Of a DNA stretch of 64,000 bases, positions 10,931-64,000 are shown one piece after another. Origin of the DNA: Hymenolepis diminuta. Taxonomy: Eukaryota; Platyhelminthes; Cestoda; Cyclophyllidea; Hymenolepididae. Under the pieces are notes generated by a model that saw only the letters and a list, made by a program, of their open reading frames with translations, was not told where the DNA came from and made no database searches. The translations under genes and the position numbers were made by a program. Within the stretch, counting starts at the first letter, position 1, and each line of letters begins with the position of its first letter. The stretch lies in NCBI GenBank assembly GCA_900708905.1, contig CAADRB010000015.1, forward strand, positions 727,444 to 791,443. The letters run 5' to 3'.

Positions 10931-12306
10931 TACCGAAAAAATTTTAACATAACAAACTAGTGTTTGTCCTGGTATGCTGGGTCGTTCCTAATAGGTTACA
11001 TTATCTCCTCTTGTGTTTCGAAGTCCATCTCTAATTGTCAAGAGAAGGGTCTTTTATATCCGGAATTGATAATGACTGATTGACATTTTTATGCTTGTTA
11101 TTTATGAAAAAACGCATTTTCCTTCAAGTAACCTTGACGATGCTCCTCGGTAATAATGGATAGCCCTGTAACTAGTCCCCCTAGTAAACAACTATATTTC
11201 CCTCTCATACGCACATAAACTCCCCTGACCCGTGCATATTTTCTCATCTTCCCTCCGTTGAGATTTCTGCGTTTGCTCATGCATTTCAATCAAACCCCTA
11301 TGGCTTCTTTCTACTTTGGGTTGACGAATATGCCATTAGAACACTGTTGACTCGAAAATTAACTTTGAAAGTTGGTTGCAAATTAATCACAATGATTCTA
11401 GTCCCATTACTTCAGTGAGCTTGTCTATTTTATATCGGATTCGTTTCCTCTCCCTATACAGCTGTAATCCTGATTGTTGTGATCCTCCCACGAATGCTTA
11501 ATCTTTGATATTCTATTAACCCTTTTTTCATATTTTATATAAAATATAGATTCGTACAACTAAGAGGCCTTTGACAGGTGCATCAGGGTGACTAATCACA
11601 CTGATTAGACTGGGCGCATTTTGATGGACGGATGGTCCGTGAATTGGGTCAATGTAGACAAAAGCAGTTTCCTTTTCACTGGAGTGATTGTGATGCTTGT
11701 CTTGTCCGGCTGAAATATGGGACGTATTTATAACAACAAACTATTAAACGAAGTTTTACTTTTAATACTAATTCCCCATACATGTTTATTTCATCTTGAG
11801 TAAAATCTAGAAAACTGCGAAATTTTAAAACATCATTACTGGTTCTATCTTCATGTTCTTTGCTGTAGGGTGATAAAAATAAATCAAGTTAATACGGTCA
11901 ACTGCTTAACTTAACCGACCTGGTTAATTATTCCTGAACATCAGGATCCTAAAACATAAAATTTAGAAAATATCGTGTCCGTGGAAGTGAACGATAAAGC
12001 AAAAGTGAAAAATATGCTGAATCCAAAAATCAAATGAAATAAGGTTCTTGCGATAAGTTGACCTTATTGTTTACTACTTTTCAACCATTTCCTTCATCCC
12101 TTATTTGATTATTTCACGGTTTCCCATATTTAGATGCTATTCCATGATTACGATTCGTAAATAAATTTACATTGTCATGGGTATTTATAATAATTATCAT
12201 TTGAAGGAAGCGTTTTCAGCACATTTCTGATAATATCCCCGCATTCTGCTACCCCTAGGTCAATTAAAATTGAGCATTATTTACTAGTATGGTGTAAGAG
12301 CTAAGA

Positions 12307-12681
12307 CTAACAGTTTTCAGCTGATAGCAGACAACCACAGTCCCAGAGATGATGCAAGTCAACCTTGAGGTTTAGAGAATGCCAAATACCTGCAATGGTT
12401 TCTAAGATGCTGAGGGCAATAGTGGGATCGTATAGGAAGGTTTGATTATTTTAGAGGGCCTTCGTGCTGAGTCTGCTTGAAATTGTAGAGACCCGGAATT
12501 GGTTTGTCGGCCAGGTACAGCAAAGTACTATGCTTTGGAAGTTATCTGGTAAAGTTTGCTGTAGTTTGTATTGATATTGTGTTTTCGGTTGTGGGAATTT
12601 TGAAGGATCTGTCACCTCAGATTTCTGTGTCTCTCTTCCATCTGGCTCGACCTGTGTGGGTGCCACGTACTTGCTGATCAT
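12307..12681 (-). pseudogene. Interrupted open reading frame, not recognised
   Basis: From the ATG at 12679-12681 the frame runs 76 codons (MISKYVAPTQVEPDGRETQK onward) to a TAA at 12451-12453. It then stays open in the same frame for about 47 more codons (TIALSILETIAGIWHSLNLK among them) to a TAG at 12307-12309. The stretch is richer in G and C than its surroundings and has a soluble, mixed amino-acid composition, unlike nearby chance frames. One premature stop in an otherwise open frame suggests a decaying gene, an orphan exon or a mobile-element fragment. I do not recognise a family. Chance cannot be excluded. Confidence 0.35.
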
Positions 12682-14088
12682 TTAAATCATTGAATGAACT
12701 AGCTATCTACCTCTGTGATTAGTTTCAGAATAGGTTTGCTTCATTTTTATGGTTGATTTATTGAAAAATCATACAATTAAATGTTTAAATGAGGAGATAA
12801 ATTGGGAAGTTAAAATAGAGGATTTTAAACGACTCTGCACAAGACGACTTGTAATTTTGCTTTCAAATATGGATTTTAATATTATAACGATTTTATTCTA
12901 AGTATATCAGGTATTCGAAAATAAAATAACTTTACTTAAATCTATATATACTGCATAAATAACTTATTTTATTCAGTTACGATTAAAATGTTGTGCTCTG
13001 CCCATACTTTTATCCAGAATCTCGGCATTTCAAGAGGATTTTAGCAAGAGTAAACTTTGAATTTTATTGAAGTCGATTGATTCATTTTAATTCATTCCAT
13101 ATTCCAAAACGTATACAATAAGTCTTTTATATAAATAGAGATAGCATGAACAATTCAGACTTCATGCTCAACCAAATATAGAGCTTCCAAATGTGTATTT
13201 ACTGATAATAGAACCTTCAAAATATTAAATAAAAGAGAGACGTTTCCTTAAATTTGTGAAAAAGCAATAAACAAATTAAACTTGATGAGGATTAAAGTAT
13301 TTTTGGAGAAGGAGTTTAGACATTTTTCACTACCGTATATTTGCGACTATTGGTTATTTAGATATTCGGCATTAATCATCTCGATAATTAATCAACAAAA
13401 ATATTGTCTTGAAATTGTCTGTCGCCTCTGTTTACGTTAGTTTGTGTACAATTAATAAAATAAATAAACAGCCCATTTTTCATAACGTAGCTTAACTTTT
13501 CATGACTTACTTTTTAATATGAAATCTTTAAGCTCTTCAGTGGAAAAATCGTTACCTATATTTGACCTAGTATAAATTTGAGCTCTTCAATCGGTTGGTA
13601 GTATTAAACCTGTTAGTTGAGAAGGAGGATGAAAGAAAATATTTTAGACGTATAAAGTTATGCGTCTATACAATGTGCGTAGCAATTACTGAGTGTGATC
13701 TGATGGCAATTTAACAGACGAATTCCCGCAATTATTTAAGAAAAATTCTTAAAATTATAAAATGAATACTACCAAAAAGTTTGTATTATATAAATCTCAA
13801 CATGATTAAAGTCCCTTGGTAAATACTGAATAAATTCGATTTCTGTTTAGTAGATCCGAGTGAACGATATGTGTAGAGTGAAATGATTCAAATAAATAAA
13901 ATATAAAGTAAGTAATCAAAATACGAAGAAATAATTAAGCAAATATTTCTTACAATAAAATAAATTTTTCTCTTTTATTTTATGAATATTTGCCAAAGGA
14001 AATTTCACAATTGATACTAATTTTGTCCTTGAGCTTAAGATTTAATGGACTCGCGTAACAGTGGCATTTTTAAAGTCTCTATGTAAAG

Positions 14089-59157
<45,069 letters not shown>

Positions 59158-60085
59158 TTGAATGAGACTGAGGTCACACGCTACGAGCCAGTCAACGAAT
59201 CCACACTAGCGTGTGTATTACCTGCCGTCGTTGAAATAACTGTCTATTTGTCCCCTCCTTCCTTTCTATTAGTGTTCTTATTGGTGCTTTCAAATCTATC
59301 CTCCCCTGCTGCTTATCTATGTCTATTCTTTGTCCTTCTCCCTTCCCCCATTTTGCCGAGCGTGCATTCCATATCTGACCCCGTTCGAAGGTTGATCAAA
59401 CATCAAATCACCCTACCTATTTATCTCTCAAATTTTCTTTCTCTGAAACTATCTACCTGCTAACTCTACAAGGTTTGATTGTGTGTGACCCCTAACCCTG
59501 TTTTGTTTGTATGCAAGGTCTCTAATATATATATATATATATTTATCTCCGTGCAAACTATGATTTGACAACAAACCGAAAAGAACGGACCGGAAAAAAG
59601 ATAGTGACACTCCTCGCGCACTATGACTGATATGTATTTATAAATCATATTATATCCTGACTCTGTCTCTCAGTATATGAAAAAAGACGAACAGTCTATC
59701 TGTCAGTCTTACTGAGAAATCGCATCTATCTTCTTCCGAAAGCATCTCGTATCTCATTTTCTATCTATCAGTCTCGTGTTATCATTATTTCTCTTCGCCC
59801 ATTACATATCTCTCTTTTCTTTGTCCTCTTTCATAATGTTTCTCATTTTCTCTTCCATCTCCACTACTATTTGCTGCTCCTGCTTCAAATCTCTTCGCGT
59901 CGTGGTATTTCTTATTGTGGGGGAAATATCCATGACTTTGAAGTATCTGTGAATGAGAGGAAATTGTGTATCTTTCTCCGAGCGTGTATGAGTGAAACCT
60001 CTTTACCCCGAATAAACATTTATGTGTGATGCTGCTAATGTCTCCGAGCCGTTTTTTGGTTTGAGTTTGGTGGGGATTTAATAAA
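59158..60085 (+). other. CaMKII 3' UTR (probable)
   Basis: Pyrimidine-rich sequence with a (TA)n run near 59525-59542. Candidate poly(A) signals AATAAA lie at 60011-60016, followed by a GT-rich stretch, and at 60080-60085. The pyrimidine tracts (about 59240-59470 and 59650-59900) could bind RNA-binding proteins, but nothing specific is visible. Confidence 0.55.
60011..60016 (+). terminator. AATAAA poly(A) signal, probable CaMKII transcript end
   Basis: First canonical AATAAA after the stop codon, about 0.85 kb downstream, followed by TTATGTGTGATGCTGC, a plausible downstream GU element. A second AATAAA lies at 60080. Confidence 0.55.
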
Positions 60086-63000
60086 ATTCTGACTTGGATG
60101 AATTGGCATAATCTATTAAAGGTTATTGTACAAAACCGTCCTTTGTTTGTAGCGATCTATAGCTTTCGGATTCTTCAATTTCAACTTTTTCCATATTAAA
60201 GCATTAAATTAGTAAATAATCTAATAAAAGCTGAGGAGTAGGGGAATGTCTACAGAAGAATCTTGTTTACTTTGAATTCTGGAAGGATACAATTTTTCAC
60301 TCTACGTCCTAATGTATCAAAGTCAAAATATTAAGATTGTGATCTTGGTTAATTCATGTCCCTGATTTACAGAGTTGATTGACCATTTGAATGAATTGAA
60401 CGGTTTACCATGTCATCTCAATAAGTTTTTCTATTTTAGTCAAGAGCGGGGAGGTAATAGTATCTGAGTTGTTTTTAATATAATAGAGTTCCTGAGTATG
60501 ACTGAATCAATGACCCACTCGTTGACTCTTTCCAGCCTTTTTAGTCTCAAGATTTTTCTCACATCACTTTCGCCAATTCTCTCTGTGAATTTAATTAATA
60601 AACTCAATCTGTATTGGCTTTTGCATTCTTTTATCGGAAAGAACACTAAGCGTTGCGTGTTTTCTGCTTTGTTTAGAGTGTATTTTTACCATAGGGTTAA
60701 TAATACTTATTCCGGAGCCAGAATTTCAATCGGTTTCTGAAATGCTGGGTTAATCTTGCCCTTGTAAACCGGCATCTAGGTCAATTTTCACCCAGTGACC
60801 CTCAAAATGAAATTCAGACTTAACAGAATGCTCTCGAAATGCCTCATGCCGTAAAAGTTTTTCGGTCAAGATAGCTCTACAGAGATCGTTGGTTTCAAGA
60901 CTGCGATCTTCGTAATTAATATACCTCTATTGAAATCATTACACTTCATGTCAAAATCTTTGATATTACTTTTTTCCCAAATGAATTAAATGAAAGATTC
61001 ATAGCCTTGTTTGTGGAAAAGAGGGAAGTGCAATTGAGGCGCTACATTCCATAGGAATCAACTTCAATTGGCTATCTGAAAATGCAGTGGCATCAATTTT
61101 TTCATTCAAACATTGCAGATATAAATGCATTCAGAAATCTTAGGTCCTAATATGTTAGGCGCATGGTTGATGAATCCAAAAACTTGAACTTGTTTTCTAT
61201 ATTCATCTGATTCTTCCACCTTTTCCCTCTCATTGAAATATGCTTCTCTTCCCTATAATTAGATGCTTTCCGCTGCTGAAATTGCGAAATGTGTCTACTT
61301 AAAATTATAAATGTGTAGATGAAATCAAATAGTAAACTTAGATTGTAGACAATATTGTCATTTTCGTTATTATTTTCGAAAGGAGTTGTATCGTAAGATG
61401 TGTTTTGGCTGCTTACGATATATATTTGTACATATGGAATATATTTACTTCAGCTAAAAGCACTCTTCATATCTAATTAATATTTCATCAACAGAGAGAA
61501 ATTCACTAAATTTGCGAGATTGTTGCGGCAAAAAAGCAGAAGGTAGCAAGTGAAGAAAAACTTTACATTAGTGCCATTTTGGCCTTAAAATTTTTGCCAT
61601 TGGTTATAAACATAAACCAATGAGAAATCTCACACTCATTATTTTCTGCCGCCTTCTCAGCTCCTATGTAACATAGTTGCATTTTCTCAGGAGAGACAGA
61701 AATAGAGGGTAATGTCTCCTGTATTAATTATGCTCAACCGAGCAGAAACGTCTACTTAATAACAATGTGAACTAGTTAGCTGCATTTTTGAAGTTCATTC
61801 TTTTTTATTTTGACGAAAGTTAATATTACTGATTAGTAATTAAAGTGCCGCGTAAAATTAGCAAGAAAATATATACAAATATTAAGTTCATACACTACTA
61901 TTTATCTTGTTTGAACTCTAGGGGGCCTTGATGGTCACCTCTGCTTCCTTCCGGCTGTAGGAATTTACAAATAGGTCCAGGTGACATGACATGTAACATC
62001 TTTTATTACTTAATATATAATAACATGTCGTTGCCTTCTGTAATTCATGATCTTTGCATAAACGTGTAGTAAAGAGCTTTCAAATGAAATTTTATTCAAA
62101 GTAGCAAAAAATCCCCTTCAGTTTCTAAAACATCCAAACTTAATTATTAAACATTTAAAAGCTCATTAAAAAGGAGATAAAAAATAATCTCTAACTCAAA
62201 ACAAGCTCTTCATATTTTCTCCACTCATGAACACATATCTAGACTACTGCATATTCCCTGTCTAGAGCAAAAATGTTGTGATGGACGAAATGCTTTTCAA
62301 ATGCATGGAATCCACGGGAGAATATATACTGATAACAAGAACGCAGTGTACATTTACACATCAAAGACCAAGTACACGAGGTATTGAATTCATGAGCCCG
62401 TGAATTCGAAAGTCAGAATCAATCGATATAACAACACGTGAACGACATGCAAAGTCACAGCTTTTAAACCATTTAAATATAATAGCAGTAACAAATCGAA
62501 AATTCATAGAACAAGCATGTACAAATTATTTATCTAGAATAATTTTATTCTTGAAAGTTTATGTGTAAATGATTGCTACTTATTTATGTTAAGTAGAAAT
62601 ACAGTTTTAGCCGCTACTGGTAAAAGGGACTGTATAGGAGTCCCCAGGTTAGACTTTTCTCTTTCTCATTCACTTTTCTCTTACTTTATTTATTTTAAGC
62701 AATGACAGTTAACAGCAGCAGCCAAAATTATTTTGCAGAATTGTAAATAACTGAAAGAGCGAAACATAATTAGTGAATTATGTAAACCATAGAGTCACTA
62801 CAAGTATTTCAGTGCGCTTCTTTAAATTGGAGTTCAGATTTGAGAATGAATGGGTTTTAATTGTATTATACATCAACAGTGAGAGCATCTTTATACTGGA
62901 ATTGTCCGACTAAGCCAAGATTTGTGGATAGTACAAATTGATTTAACTCAGGTTAAATCAGGGAAGAAAAGTAGAATAGATAAATCAGAATTGTCAAGAG

Positions 63001-64000
63001 TCTCAATATCCATCCAATTCAAATTAGAATCACAAATTCCATTCCCTACTTAAAGTAATTCAATTCTAGATGTTTGCAGGTGAGTTCGAAAACTTGAAAC
63101 CTACTATTATTGATCTAAATACTAACTCTACACTTTCCACCGGAGCCTGAAAGATGAGGATTCTATATTGAGAGAAATGAAAAGTCAATATACATGCAAC
63201 AAAAATATAATCTATAATTAAAATTAAATAGCAATGTTTAGGCACTATCTAATGTAAAATGATAGTATCATTTTATGTTAAACGTAATTGAAGGCGAAAA
63301 ATAGCTTCCATAATCCTAGAAGGGGGAAAGATTATCCAATTTCTTCTAGCCATTCCCATAATCGGCGTAAATCACTATTAAAATTACTGCAAATCTATTG
63401 ATGTTCGTTCGTTCTTTTCATATTGTCCGCTGTTATAGATAACTTTGTCTTATTGGTACTTGACAGGGTGTGATTTTCCTTTCCTCATTCAAACTAATAA
63501 GTAAAATGACATTACTGAATGTGCATCAATGAAAATCAACCGTTTGATTTGTGAAATTACAGACACGTGCTTTGAATGTCACGCTATCTGCATACAGCGA
63601 ATAAAAGAAGATCTCGTGTGCTATTTTATGACAATTTTTCAATGTCCTTTGACAAAATATGTCATTGTTGCAGTTTTACCATCTTTTAATATGAATGGCT
63701 AAGGGCCTCAAATAACAATAGAGTCTATTTTTGTCCTTCCGATATTTATTTTTAGTGCCAGGTTTCATTTGTTCCAATGCTACTCCTTGCCGTGTGATTT
63801 TATCTATTCACATTTTTACAAAATTGCTTTTAATTTTGCATAAATGTCGGTTACTTATAGAAGATCAGATATAATTAAAATAAGGTTTAATTTCACGAAT
63901 GAGATAATAAGTGGTATGCATTTTAAGTGAATTTACTTCTCAAATTAGAATAGAGCTGTTTCGACATAAAAACATTGTTGCTATTATTATCTTACTGCTT
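60086..64000. other. Downstream spacer without a recognisable gene
   Basis: AT-rich. Short frames have no motifs. A small GC-richer patch at 61920-61990 reads as a 24-codon minus-strand frame (see findings). A short palindrome lies near 63250-63280. Nothing else supported. Confidence 0.55.

Larger units (their letters stand above)
8611..14088. other. Spacer upstream of CaMKII with repeat remnants and two coding-like fragments
   Basis: Mostly AT-rich non-coding DNA. It contains remnants of a short repeat near 9071-9145 and 10871-10930, a coding-like fragment at 10088-10265, and an interrupted open frame at 12307-12681. A trace of another interspersed repeat lies near 12020-12055. The CaMKII promoter must lie in its right part, but I see no clear TATA box or initiator. 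Confidence 0.5.

Overview
This 64 kb window is AT-rich animal nuclear DNA. By eye it is roughly 64-65% AT, with introns richer in AT than exons. It most likely comes from a parasitic flatworm, probably a tapeworm. The reasons are myophilin-type calponin proteins, very short introns (38-69 nt) beside multi-kilobase ones, and degenerate tRNA-derived SINEs in the introns. The species cannot be named from this sequence, and a trematode is not excluded. There is one assembly gap (193 Ns at 8155-8347) and one isolated N at 45054.

Layout. (1) 46-708 (minus) and 1598-2266 (plus) are two head-to-head calponin/transgelin-like genes, both intronless in the coding part. They share an upstream region of about 0.9 kb with four CCAAT boxes, and the plus gene has a probable 38-nt intron in its 5' UTR. 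(2) 2267-14088 is a gene-poor spacer. It holds a frameshifted gypsy-type gag relic beside the gap, two coding-like fragments I cannot identify, and repeat remnants. (3) 14089-59157 (plus) is one gene of about 45 kb encoding Ca2+/calmodulin-dependent protein kinase II (CaMKII). Seventeen core exons sum to 1521 nt, giving a 506-residue protein numbered exactly like vertebrate CaMKII: Lys42, Asp135, Asp156, Thr286, Thr305 and Thr306. (4) 59158-64000 is the CaMKII 3' UTR followed by sequence without a recognisable gene.

The most interesting signal is hidden in the CaMKII introns. I found further short open segments bounded by splice sites, all phase 1 at both ends, so each can be included or skipped without changing frame. 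Five lie in the variable linker (24, 60, 63, 30 and 30 nt, around a 120-nt core exon). Three lie at one point inside the C-terminal association (hub) domain (102, 27 and 45 nt). Variable linkers are typical of CaMKII. A stack of optional exons inside the oligomerising hub is not something I know from described family members, and may be a flatworm-specific way of changing holoenzyme assembly. With all eight included the protein would be 633 residues.

The genes share a plausible theme of muscle and neuromuscular calcium signalling: myophilin-like proteins are actin-associated in flatworm muscle, and CaMKII decodes Ca2+ signals. There is no sign that they are co-regulated beyond being neighbours.
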